DNA of 64,000 bases from Xylaria sp. FL1777 (lineage: Eukaryota > Ascomycota > Sordariomycetes > Xylariales > Xylariaceae): NCBI GenBank assembly GCA_022578965.1, contig MU400608.1:1-64000 (forward strand). Reading direction: 5' to 3'. The position numbers and the translations under genes were made by a program. The notes below the pieces were generated by a model. That model was not told the DNA's origin. It saw nothing but the letters and a program-made list of their open reading frames with translations, and ran no database searches. Positions 52,401 to 64,000 of the stretch are shown one piece after another. The first letter of the stretch is position 1. Every line of letters starts with the position of its first letter.

Positions 52401-55400
52401 TATATTGCTTTAAACTTTTAAACGTTAAAAAACAAGTTAAAGTTTAACAAAATGCTTTTAAAAATTTTAAACTGATGTAATATTATATATTTATTATCTA
52501 GAAATAACTTAAAAAAATAAAAGTTGCTAATTATTATACTTTTGCTACTTTTTAAAGAAGTAATATTTTTAACTAAACTTTAGCTTAGTGCTAATTTTAT
52601 ATTAGTAACGTTAAAAAAAGTAAATAGGCTTAAAAAGCTAATATAACTAGCATTAACAATTTTATAAAACGTAAGCTAAAGCTTTAATCCTTTTAAACTA
52701 AAGATTTATAAAAAATATAATAATTATGCTAATAATAGCAGCTTAAATTTATTTAAAAAAACATTAAAGTATAGATTTTATAATAAAAAAAACTTAAGTT
52801 TAACGGATTATTTTAATTAAAAACATATAAGCTTTTTAAATTTATGTTTTATAATAGCTTTACTAATAGAACTACAAAGTATTTTAGCTACTTTTTTAAG
52901 CGTTATAAAGCTAGAAAAATCTATATAACTTTGCTTAAAGCTTATTATAAAAATAAAAAACAAAATCTATAAAAGTAATATTATTAGGATTATTAACTTT
53001 AAGGCGTAATTTAGCATTATTATAAACTTTTTTGTTAATAAGAATGGTTTTATTACTTAAAATACTAATATAACCTAAAAAAGATTTAATTGAACTAGCA
53101 ATTCTGTTAAATATGTTAAATGCTTTAAAACTATTATTTAGATAAATAAAAAATTGTTACTTTTTTTGCTATATATAGTTAGCAAAAAACAAGTTATTTA
53201 TTTTTTGTTATTAAAAATAAACTTTATTATAAAATCTTAAATAAGTTTATACTTTTAAGGCTTTTATATAATAGCTAGCATAATATTAAAAACAAGCTAA
53301 ATTATTGTACTAGTAATAAACTATATTAAGAGCTTAAACTTAAAAACTTAAAAATATTAGCAATTAAAAAACTAATATATATTTGCTAAACTATTAGCTT
53401 AGCAAAAAAGCTGCATAAAGCACAAAAGTTTTAAACCTTAAATAAAAAATCTAATAATTAGCAAAAAGCAACAAAAGAAAAATTAAAAATATATAATTTA
53501 AGAAAATATGCAAGTATAAACTTTTAAGAAAATTAAAACTTATATAATGCTATAACGTTAGTAGTTTTTTTAACTTTTTTTACACAAGAAAATATTAAAT
53601 TTTTTAAAAACTTAAGAATACAAAATAATAAAAAGGTTTACGCTGTTTTTAATAATAATTAATTATTTAAAATATTTTTAGTTGCAATAAAAAAAACATT
53701 AAAGCAAAAAAACACTAAAAGATTAATAATTGTAAAAACTAGAAATTCTATATATAAGTTAAGCAACAAAAATAACTTAATTATAGCTTTAATTTAAATA
53801 TTATTAATTTTTTAAGCCTTTAAAACTAACAAATTAATAAGAAATAAAACAATAATTTTAAACATAATATATAAAACAAAAAATAAAAAGATTTATTTTA
53901 AAAATAATATGCTATTTAATAGCACTGTTTTATTTAGATCTTATAAGTAAAAAAAGCAAGCTTTAAAAGAAGCAAGCTATTATTTAAAAGATTTTGTGCT
54001 ATTTTAACGAGATAGCATTTATTAAAACATATATTTATGTTTTAGCACTACTTTTAGAAGCACTTAATTAACTGCTAAGCAATTAGCTGCTTTTTTGGAA
54101 AAGCTTTGTATAACTGACCTTATTTGGTAAAAAGCAGCATTATTAACTAAAATATAGTACCGTATAAACCTTTAAAAGACTAAACAGTGGAGAAGTTTTA
54201 CTTTAGACTTTTGTTAGCGCTAAAATAAATTCTAAAGTGTTTAATTAGCTATACTTGCAGTAGATCTTGGTTTAAATTAGTAATGCTATAGTTATAACTA
54301 ATAAAACTCTTTAGAATTTATTTTAGCGTTAATAAAAGTCTGGAGTAAGATTTTTTCACTGTTTAGTTTTTTGAAGGTTTATATAGTATTGCAGAGAAAT
54401 AGCACTTTCTTAGGACTTTTCTAAAATAAAAAAGATTTATAATAAAATCTTTTTTCTTTATAAAATTAAAATAGTTTTTTATAAAGCATAGTAAGTTTGT
54501 AGTATTTTGATTTTTAAACTTCTGAAAAATATTACTATAAAAGTTTTAAAAACTTAACTTAAGCATAGCGTTTTTAAGAAAGCTTATAGTTTGTATAAAT
54601 ACTTATTAATAGAAAAGCAAGCTATAGTTTTAGTTATAAAATATATATACTTAGGTTTAAAAAACAAAAGCGCTAATGTTTATAAGAAAGTTTAAAAAGC
54701 ATTTTTACATATTAAATTAATGTTTATTTCTGGAATTTTGGTTAGCTAAAGTAAAACGGTGCTTTATTTTTAGCATTCGACCTAGAACTAGCTTTTATTT
54801 TTTTAACGTAAAGGTGCATTTAGCTTTTATAACTAAATCTTATATTTTTTATTCTATAAGTTATAATATAATAGCTTTTATTATATTATGGGTTTTTAAT
54901 AGCGTTGCAACTATAAAAGTAGCTTTTATAAGTAATTTAAGCTTTAATTAATACTTATTATTTACTTAAGTACTTACTACATACTAATAATATTTAAGTA
55001 CTTTAATAACTTTTATTATTGCGTAGTGTTATATTAAATATTGTTTATTTATTTATATATATATATATTTGTTTGTTTTACTTTGTTTTAATAATTTTGT
55101 TTATTATAATAACTATTTATTACGCTAAGATTTCTTATTTTTTGGATGTTTGAGCTGCTTACTAATACTTAAGTTATTAAACTATTTGCTATAATTAAAA
55201 TGCCTTGGTTATTTAGGTTTTTTATGCTATACTAAACAAGATTTAAAAAATCTTAATTGCTAAATTTGCTAAGTAAACAAAACTTATGTGCTATAAATTA
55301 TAAATGTAATTAAAGCTAACTATTATATATATAAAATATAGGTATTTATAGAAGTTTTCTAGGATTATTTTATAAATATAAAGCTTTAAGCTATAAACAA

Positions 55401-56136
55401 AGTTTTTAAAAGCTATAATATTTATATTAATTATATAGTGCTACTTACTAAAAATGCTAATGCTTTTAAGTTAGTTAATATATAGCAAACCTAAAATAAC
55501 TTTTGTTAAAAAGCAGTAAATATTATTGCTGCTTTAAGATCTTATAAAATAAGCTAAAAAAGTGTTTTTAGTTATTTATTTATTGCTGCTTATGTTTAGC
55601 AATAAGTTTTATATACTTTTTTATAATATAATTTATAATATATTTAAAGCTTTAAAGTTAATAATTATGTTTATTGCATTATAGTTATAGTAAAAGGTTT
55701 ATAATAAACCTAATTAGCTAAGTTAATAATAGTAGTGCTATACTATAAATAAATTAAAAAATTAACGGAAAATGTAGCATTAATATTAATACTTATGCTT
55801 ACAGTTTAAATAAAAAAAAGCAAAGCACTTTTATAATTTGCATATTAATATTAGCTTTATTTTTATTAATTTATTTTATAGCTGCAAATTATATATTATA
55901 GCTGCTTTAATTATACTATGTAAGATTTGTTGTTTTATGCTTAAATTTCCAAAATAATTCTACTTAAAATTAATAAAAAGAATATAATACTTTTTGCTAA
56001 TATATATGCAGTATTTAAGGCATATTTATTAACATAAAAAATACTTAAACAAAAGTTGTTAATATGCTAGTATAAATAGCTAAAGAAAATAATCTAGCTT
56101 TTTATAAACTAGTACACTATATATAATAGCGCTTAT
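49413..56136. other. AT-rich decayed sequence between the inverted arms
   Basis: No gene seen. It holds the 238-bp fold-back at 54155-54392 and otherwise decayed, stop-dense sequence. If the arms at 49.1 and 57.0 kb are true element ends, this is the interior of a dead element of about 7.9 kb; no transposase or polymerase motif is readable. Confidence 0.6.
54155..54392. mobile_element. 238-bp fold-back (MITE-like) sequence
   Basis: Arms of about 87 bases (54155-54241 and 54304-54392) are complementary with few mismatches: ATAAACCTTTAAAAGACTAA on the left matches the reverse complement of TTAGTTTTTTGAAGGTTTAT on the right, and GCTAAAATAAATTCTAAAG pairs with CTTTAGAATTTATTTTAGC perfectly. Weaker pairing continues into the centre near 54,273. 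It keeps more G/C than its surroundings. Such full-length palindromes fit a non-autonomous DNA transposon, but flanking target duplications are not clear. Confidence 0.6.
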
Positions 56137-56692
56137 AGCAAATTAAAAAAGCAAATAAAATTTTAACTAAAGTATTAATTATTATAATAACCTAAAAAAA
56201 AAAACATATATAAAATAGCTAAATAAGTTCTAAATATAAAAAGGCTTAATTATTATAATATAACTAAAGAATTAATTAATTTATAGTTAGCTATATTAGC
56301 ATAATAATAGTAAGCCTTAAATATAAAGCAGTAATAAGCTAAGCTTTTTATTAAACTAAAAAAGGTTTATTATAACTATTAAGTAAAACTTAAGTATTTA
56401 TTATAAAGCAAACTACTAGTTATAAACTTTAAAAAGCTGTTTATTATAAAATACTAATTATAGCTTTTTAAGTAAAGTATAATATAATAAAGCACTAAAA
56501 GTAGCAGCATTAAATTTTAAACATAAAACTACAAAAGCAAAAAAATAATATACTTAATTAAGGAGTAAAGCAATTATAAAATTTATTGTGCATTAAATAC
56601 TATAACTTTACTGTAACGCTAAATTATTAAATATATAATAAATTTTTTTTTTAAAAACCCTGTAATTACTTTTTTTTTGGCTTATTTACTAA
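56137..56692. repeat. Dispersed direct repeat, copy B
   Basis: Partner of 6719-7278. Its right end stops within a few bases of the start of the inverted arm at 56695, so two repeat boundaries meet here. Near its end it keeps ACCCTGTAATTAC and TTGGCTTATTTAC where copy A reads AGTTATGTAAATAC and CTAGCTTATTTA. Confidence 0.75.
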
Positions 56693-56694
56693 AA

Positions 56695-56992
56695 TAAAGC
56701 AATATAATTACACTAGATTTATTATAATATTTTAATTGCAAAAAAATAAGTTATAACTTATGTATTTAAGCAATTAAGCTATATATAAATTAAAAAATAA
56801 AACGATTAATAAAAAGGCTATTTAATAATATAAATAAAGCAATTATAGCTAATTTTTATTATGTTGTTTATAATGTTTAAGTTTATGCTTTTAAATTTAA
56901 CATAACATTTATACTTTTATTTTTACTATATAACTTAGCTTAAACTTACTTTAATTAGCTAGTTAGCTTGTTTAGCTATTTTACTTTATTTT
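56695..56992. repeat. 300-bp inverted repeat, right arm
   Basis: Reverse complement partner of 49102-49412. Outside both arms similarity fades within about 30 bases. Confidence 0.82.
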
Positions 56993-59900
56993 AATCTTTT
57001 TTATTAAAATATAGCTGCTTTTAGTTTATTTTAATATTTATAATTATAAAGTTTTTTTTATTATTAATGTTTTTTAAACGAGATTAGTATTATTTTTCTT
57101 TATTTATTTAGTTTTATGAGTTTTTTTTTATTTTTTTTACTACGTTTAAAAGTAGCTTAAGTTTTAGTGCTTACAAAAGCATTTTAGCTTTATTAAAACT
57201 AGTTTTAGCTTTTTTATGTATTTAGATATATAAGCAAAAGCTTCTAAAAGTATTTAGCGTTTTCTTTAAAAAAGTGCTTATAAAAAGTTTGTATTTTTTT
57301 TTTTAAACTATTAAGCTTAGCTAGATTTTATACTTAGTTTGCTATACTTAAAAAAGAAAATATTTATAAGTATATTTATAGCAAAGTAATTTTGCACTTT
57401 TAGAACGTTTTTATATTGCTTATAATAAAATTTTTTTAGTATAAACGTTAGTTTTTTTTGCTAGAAATTCCTTTTGTGCTTTAAAGTAAAAAGTATTAAA
57501 AAAATAGAACAATTAGTATTTAGCTTTTTTTTTAGCGTTTTGCCTTTGTTTTTTGTATTTTTAATGCTTAATAAAATAAAAGCTGTTTTTTTAGATTTAA
57601 AAAAAGTTATATTTAGTACTTATAAAAGTTTATAAAGCTTAGCGCTTATTAAAAGCAATAAGCATAAATCTTTTAGTAATTTAAAGCTAAAGTGCTTTTT
57701 AAGGCTTTTTTTTATAAAAACAATAAGCTATATGTAATTTTTTTAATTATTAATGCTTTTTTTTAAAAACTAGTTTGTTAGGTTGTAAAATACGCAGTAT
57801 AAATATAAAGGCCTAAAAAATCTATACATATAAGTGTTGCGCTAAAAAAAGCAAAAAAATATAAAATAGCTTAAAATAACTTTTATATTAAAGTGTTTTA
57901 TTGTTTAATACTTTTGCAATTTTTAAAAAACTTGTTTGTTGTTTTTATTAGTAGCATGCTTAAAGTTTAAAATATATGCTATTTTTAAAATAATATTAAC
58001 AAAAATAGTAATTTAATAATTATTTAAGCAATATTTTATTATAAAATATTTTATTTAAAGAGTTTTAGCAATTATTATAGCTTACTTTATATTTTATTAG
58101 TTTATAAAAAGGTTTTTTATAAACTAGCTATACTTAAGCTTAATATTTATTTTTAAAGTTTTGCTTTTTTTATTTATATATAGCTAAAGCAATATATTTA
58201 GTAAAACTTTTAATTTGTGCTTATTTAGCTATTTTTTAGCGTTTAGCTTTATAAAAACGTTTGTAATATAAACAGCTTTAAACTTTTATAATATTATGTT
58301 TACTTTATAAAGGTTTTTATAGCAGCTAAAAACAATAAAACTTTTTTAATGATTTAAATACTTTTGTTTATATTAGTAGGTTTTTTTAGTAGCTGTTTAT
58401 TGCTTTAAAAAAAAGGTTTTTAGCTATTGCTGCTTGTTATTTTTATGTATTGTTTTTAGAACTTTACTTAGTAAAGAATAATAAACTAGTTTTTGTTTAT
58501 TATAAAGCTTAAGCTTATTAAAGTATTTAAAATTATTATTTTTTTAATAATTGTTTAAAGTTTTTTTTAGTAATAGCTTTTTTAAGGCTTTTATAAATAT
58601 TAATTATAAAATGTTTAGCTTTTATATTATAAGTTTTTATTCTTTATATAGTTTTAGCTTTATTGCTAAAACTATTAAAGATTTTATAAATATAACGTTA
58701 AATTTATTAAAGCGTAAATTATTATTATTGCAGTAATTTTTAATTATGAATAAAAACTATATTAATATTATAAAACCTTTTATAGCTATAAACTTAAATA
58801 TTTAGCTTGTAGTTTATAAAAATTCCTTTAGAAATCTTTTTATTAATTTAAGTATATAAAGTAGCGTTTTATTTGCGTTTACTAAGCGATTTTATGCAAT
58901 AAAGTATGCTAAATGAACTTTTTTTTAAAAAATAATTATTTTTTTACTATGTATTAAATTAAAGAAATAAATATTCTTTTTTAAGATTACGTATATTATA
59001 AACTATTAATATTTTAACGTTTTTTTATTATAATATCCTTTATATATTATAAATATTAATTTTTTTTATATTTATTAAACTAAGTTTAAAGAAAAGTTTT
59101 AGCAAGCTTTGCTATTTTTAAAGAACAAATAGCTAAAGTAGTTTTTTAGTATTACTTCTTTGCTTTTTTTTAAGTTTTCAAAAAACAAGCACTTTATAAA
59201 AGTTATTTTTTTTTTAGTAAAAAAAAACTTTAAAACAGATTTTAAAAAAACATTAACTAAAAAAAGCAATACGTTTTTTAGTTAAACATTCTTTATATTT
59301 AGCTTATTAATTCATAAAAAAAGCATGCAAGCTAAATATTTTTTATACTTTAAGCTATTAATAAACATTAGCTTTTTTTTAAAGCTGTTCTTAAAAAGCT
59401 TTTAGTTTTTAAAGAAAAGCTTTTTATAGCTAGTTATAAGGTTTATATATATATACTTATTTTTTTTCTTTTTTTTTTTTATTTTTTGTTTTGCTATTTG
59501 TTATGCTTAAAGCTTATACTTTTTAGCATAAAATAGTAGTTTATTAGTGCTTTCAAAAAAAAATAATGCTATTTTTAGCTAATTTATAGTATTAGTAACT
59601 TTTTTAAAAATAAGGAATATAATAATTAAAAGTATATGCGTATAATAAAAGCAATTTTTATTAATGTTTAAGCGTATATATATATTTGTTATGTTTTATA
59701 GTTAAGTGAAAAGTGCAAGCAAGTTAAAAAACCTAATGTAAATTAAAGGTATAAAAGCAAATAGTGCTATATACTTAAGTAAAAAGTATAAAGTATAAAT
59801 ATTAAGGTTAGTATTATTTGCTATATATAGTTTAATATTTTTAATTGTTAATTTAAATTATTATTTTTTAATAATTATAAGATTTTCTAAATATAAATGC

Positions 59901-62900
59901 TAAAAGCATTTATATAAAATGCAAAAAGTTAGAATTTATTAAATAAATAAAATAGTAAAGTTAAATGTAAATAAAAAGTTTAGTAAAGCAAATATAATAA
60001 AAAAAAAGCTAAAATATATAGCTTTAAATTAGCGCATTTTTTTTTTATAAACTTATTATACTATTTTTAATTTATTAATTAATTATTTTATTGCTAAAAT
60101 AAACTATTAATTATTAAATGCCTTTATAATAATTACTTTTTATATGTTTGCATTAATATTAATTAAAAAATAAGCAAGTAAAGTAGTTTTAGTTAGTTAA
60201 ATAGTTGCTTTTTAATTTTTTTTTAATATATTTATAATTTATTTTTTTTAAACAACTGTTATAACTAATAGCAAAGTAAATAACTTAAGCTTTGCTAAAT
60301 ATAAAAGAAAAGCTTGTTTTTTTTTTTAATCTGTTTTTTTTTGTGTAGTTTTAAAGCTTTGATTTTTTTTGCAATTTTTTACTTTAGCGCTTAAGTTTTT
60401 AAATTACTTAGTTTATGCCTTTGTTATAAATTCTTTAGCTTTAAGTAGCATAATTAATTTTTGCTTAATTAAGCATGCAAAAAAAGATTTTTATGTTATT
60501 AATAAGGTTTTAAACAATTAAAAAGCATTATAGCAATTTATTAACATTTAAGAAATTAATACTGCTTAGCTAATAAATAATTTTACTTATAATATTTAAA
60601 AAATTAAGTTTACTAATAAATAGCAAAATATATATGCTTCTTTTTTTTTTAAATTTTGTTTTTTTTATTTAGCTAACTTTTCTTTTTTTTATATAACTAA
60701 GCACTAAGCTGTTTAAAGATTAAAATTCTTAGTAGTAATGCTAGCAGTAAATATGTTTAATAAAAAATTAATTATAATTTTTTTTTTAAATGTTATATAA
60801 ATTAATATATTTAAGCTAGCTTTACTTAAGTAAAAAAGCAGTAGTATTTAAAAGCTTGCTTATTATATATAAAAGCAACTAAAAGCAGTTTTTAAAGCAA
60901 ATATATATACTAGATTTTCTGTAATTTTTATTAGCTTATAGCTATATTTATATAGTTGTTTAAAATTTAAAATGTTATACTTTATAAGTATTATAAGCAA
61001 ATATTAATAATAGCTAAAAGCAAAAAGTATATAAGACTTTACTTTTTTTTTTTTTGCTGCACTATTTTAAAATAAAAGTTTAGTATATATGCTAATTATA
61101 TATTTATTATTTAGTTATATAACTGTTTATTTTATAAGTTTTAAAATAATATAGCTAAATATTTTAGAGCTAGCATAATAACTGCAGTAATTAAAAAGGA
61201 TTTTATGCTTAAAAACTTTAAAGAATAAATAACTTTGTTTAAAGATTTTTTTATTTGTTTAACTAAAAAAAGAACTAAATTAAAACGTAGATTAAATTGT
61301 TTTTTTTAGGCTAATTTTATTGCTTAGCTTGTTATATGTTATATTAGTAAGCAATAATTTAGTATTGCTTAAAAGATTAATATAACGCTTTAATGTTTTA
61401 AAAAATAGTTAAAAAAATAAATCAAATGAATTATATAAAATAAAATAAAATAAAAAAATTAAACGATCTGTTTATATAGTAATGCTTTTTTTAATATAAT
61501 TTGTAATTATTTTTTTTTATTGCATGGTTTGCAAACTTTTTTTTAAGCATAATAAATAAGAAAAAAACAATTATTATATAAAAAGTTAGGTTTTAATACT
61601 TATAAAAGCAAATATATAAAACTTTTATAACAAAAAGCTTAAAATATATAAAATAAGAATTATTAATACTAAATTATTAAATTTTTTTTTTGTTTTTTTT
61701 TTAGTTTTTATTTTTTTAGCCTTATATAAATAAACATTTTTGCTTAGTTTTTTGTAGTAAAATCTTGCTTTAATTAAGCTTGCTTTAAATTTTGCTTAAG
61801 CATTTATTGTTTTATTAAGTGTTTATTATTGCTTAATAGTAGCTTTAGATTATTGCTAGTAGTTTAAGCATATAAAGTATAAACTAGTAACTTTATAAAG
61901 TGCAGTAATAGTGTTTTTTGCTTTTTAGCAGTTTTAAAATTTCTGTTAAATATTAAATAGTTTGGACTAAAAGCAAAAAGTACTGTTTAGTTTTAAATAA
62001 AAATAATTAAGCAATTAAAGATAAAAAAACTTATATATAAGCGTTAGTGCAGCAAAATAAACTTAAGTAGTTAAAACTAATAAGCAGTTTTTATTTTTGT
62101 TTTTTTTGTTTTTATGCATTTTTAAAAAAAAGCAATAATAATTTATATTAAAACTAAGCTATTAAGCTATCTAAAAAACGTTAAAATAAAATAAAGACTT
62201 ATATTCTTAGTGTAATAGTAAAAAAGGTGCTAATAAACAAGTTGCTATAAAACTAACAAATATAAAACTAATAAAAAAAAAGCTATAAAAAATATGCTTA
62301 GTTTTAAGCGAAATAAAATAGTTTTGTGCATTATAACTTAATTATATAAACTTATGTAATTAATAAAAATAAAAAACAAAACAATCGGTAAAAAAACAAA
62401 AAGTAAAAAAAAAAAAATCTGTTGCTTTAGCTTTTATTAATTATTATTTTTTAAAGCGCTTTATAATATAGTAGCTAAAAAAAATAAAGTAAGCTGTTAT
62501 ATTTTTTAGCGCTTAAAATATTTAAAGTACTAAAGGTTATACTGCAGCTTTTTAAACTTAAAGGGCCTATATAACTTATTATATTTTTTTTGCTTTTTAT
62601 AGCTTAACTGCTATAGCTTTAATTATTAAAAGCTTTATTATTTTAGTTAGCTTTTTAATAAATAGCTATTGCACTAGTAGTTTATATATTAAAATTAAGA
62701 TTTTTTAGCTTTTAGTACTTTTAGTTATTTTATATAAATTGCTTTAATTTTTTAGTAGAAAATAACTTTTTTAATTCTTTTTTTAATAATTTTGCTAGTT
62801 AGTATTATTTATAATTAACTTTTTTTTTAACTTAGTAAAAGCTAATTTATTAGTATAATAGTTTTTTGTTGTTAAACTTATTTATTAAAAGCATAGTATT

Positions 62901-64000
62901 ATAAAGAAAAATAAGCAAGCTTTTTTTAAGTAGTTATTTAATTTTATAAGCGTTTTTTTAAAATTTAGTTTTTATAGTTAATTTTTTTTTTTTAGTTATA
63001 ATTGCTTTAACCTTTATAATATTTTAGTTGTAGCGTTTTAGCTGCTTAACTTTAGCTTTAATAAAATCTTTATAAAAAGTACTATTTTGCTATTTAATTA
63101 TTTTTTACGTTAATATTACATTTTTTACTAGTAAAATTAGCATTTTTTTATATATTAGCTTATATAAGCTGCAGCTATAATAGCATATAAAAATATAATT
63201 TGCTTATATTATTAAGTTTAAATAATTTAGCTAATTTTTTTTGGTTTTATTTGTTATTTATATAAGGCTTTTTTTTATTAGTTTATAGCTTTTTTTAATA
63301 AGGCTTTAAGCTTAAAAATAATAAGCAAAGCTATAGTTTATTTTGTATTTTAAAGTATTTATTGCATTTTTTACTTCTTTTTTAAACTTAGAGCTATTAT
63401 TACACTTAATTTTAATAAAAACTTTATATTAAAACATAATTTTTTCTTTAATAAACTTAAGTATTACTAGAAAATCTATATGTTTTAAAGGTTTAGCTTT
63501 TAAATAAGTTATTATTTTACTTTTTGCTTTTATAATAGCTTTAAATTTGTTGCTTAATAGTATAGTTTGTATATTTATAACTTATAAAACTAAAAGGTCC
63601 AAAGAATAGTTAAAACAATGTTTTTTAGTTTTTTTGCTATTTATAGATTTTTAGCAATTAAAGCAACTAGCAATTATAATATAAATGTTTTAATAAAAGC
63701 TTTTTTAGTAGTATTTTTAAGTTATTTATTAAGTTATAAATATTTAGTTTTTATATATTATCTTTTAGAAAAAATAAAAAACTATAGATTTTTTTTTAGC
63801 ATTAATAACTTTACTAAATAAAAACTATATTTTTTAAATAACTATAAACAGTAGTAAAATCAAAGTTAGTAAAAGCTAAAGTTTTATAAATAGCAGCAAG
63901 ATTTTTAAACCTTATAATGTTTATAAATATACTTTTTTTTTTTGCATAATTAATAAGTTTAATAATTTTACTTTTGTATTTTTTTAGAACTAATAAATTA
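56993..64000. other. AT-rich, RIP-type decayed repeat block (right end)
   Basis: No gene supported. Short frames (plus 58551-58736 and 63618-63821) are A/T-codon artefacts. T-rich on the plus strand for long stretches, which suggests that the decayed elements here lie mainly in the opposite orientation to those at the far left, where A dominates. The window ends inside this block. Confidence 0.8.

Noticed and set aside
1..64000. CRISPR array
   Set aside because: Tandem units are adjacent or have irregular lengths, with no repeat-spacer regularity, and the sequence is eukaryotic.
20401..64000. Centromere
   Set aside because: AT-rich decayed repeats fit a fungal regional centromere, but nothing in the sequence separates that from any other mutated repeat block.

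Overview
The window looks like nuclear DNA of a filamentous ascomycete (Pezizomycotina) with an isochore-like, RIP-type genome. About 53 kb is extremely AT-rich (near 20% G+C by eye), has stops in every frame and contains diverged repeats. An 11-kb island of balanced composition (about 9,420 to 20,400) sits inside it. The kingdom-level call rests on the gene families in the island (fungal RecQ-like/telomere-linked helicase, OrsD-type double C2H2 protein, fungal PD-(D/E)XK-like protein, ankyrin repeats), a 100-nt intron with fungal GTAAGT/CTAAT/TAG signals, and C-to-T/G-to-A decay of repeats. I cannot name the species.

Layout. 1-9,400: AT-rich decayed repeats, including a 38-nt palindromic tandem repeat and one copy of a 560-bp repeat whose partner lies 49 kb away. 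9,386-20,400: the island. From left to right it holds an inverted repeat arm that crosses the composition edge, a heavily broken RecQ-like helicase on the plus strand (10.8-12.7 kb), a CT-rich promoter-like tract followed by the 5' part of an OrsD-type gene with one stop (13.7-14.5 kb), a PD-(D/E)XK-like gene on the minus strand with one frameshift and one stop (16.7-15.1 kb), the other inverted arm (16.8-16.9 kb), and a broken ankyrin-repeat relic (19.4-19.8 kb). 20,400-64,000: AT-rich block with a decayed homologue of the island helicase (30.58-30.64 kb), tandem and direct repeats at 27.9-30.2 kb, a 300-bp inverted pair at 49.1 and 57.0 kb, and a 238-bp fold-back at 54.2 kb.

No gene in the window appears intact. 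The island families are known multicopy, often subtelomeric or accessory families, so the window reads as a repeat graveyard with a younger, less mutated insert. I found no convincing new functional system. The most informative signal is mutational: the decayed helicase copy differs from the island copy by transitions only, and every TpC/GpA site in the aligned block has been converted, while surviving C follows A or G. The same TpC/GpA scarcity is visible across the AT-rich blocks, pointing to a 5'-base preference in the mutator that differs from the usual description of RIP by the 3' base (CpA).
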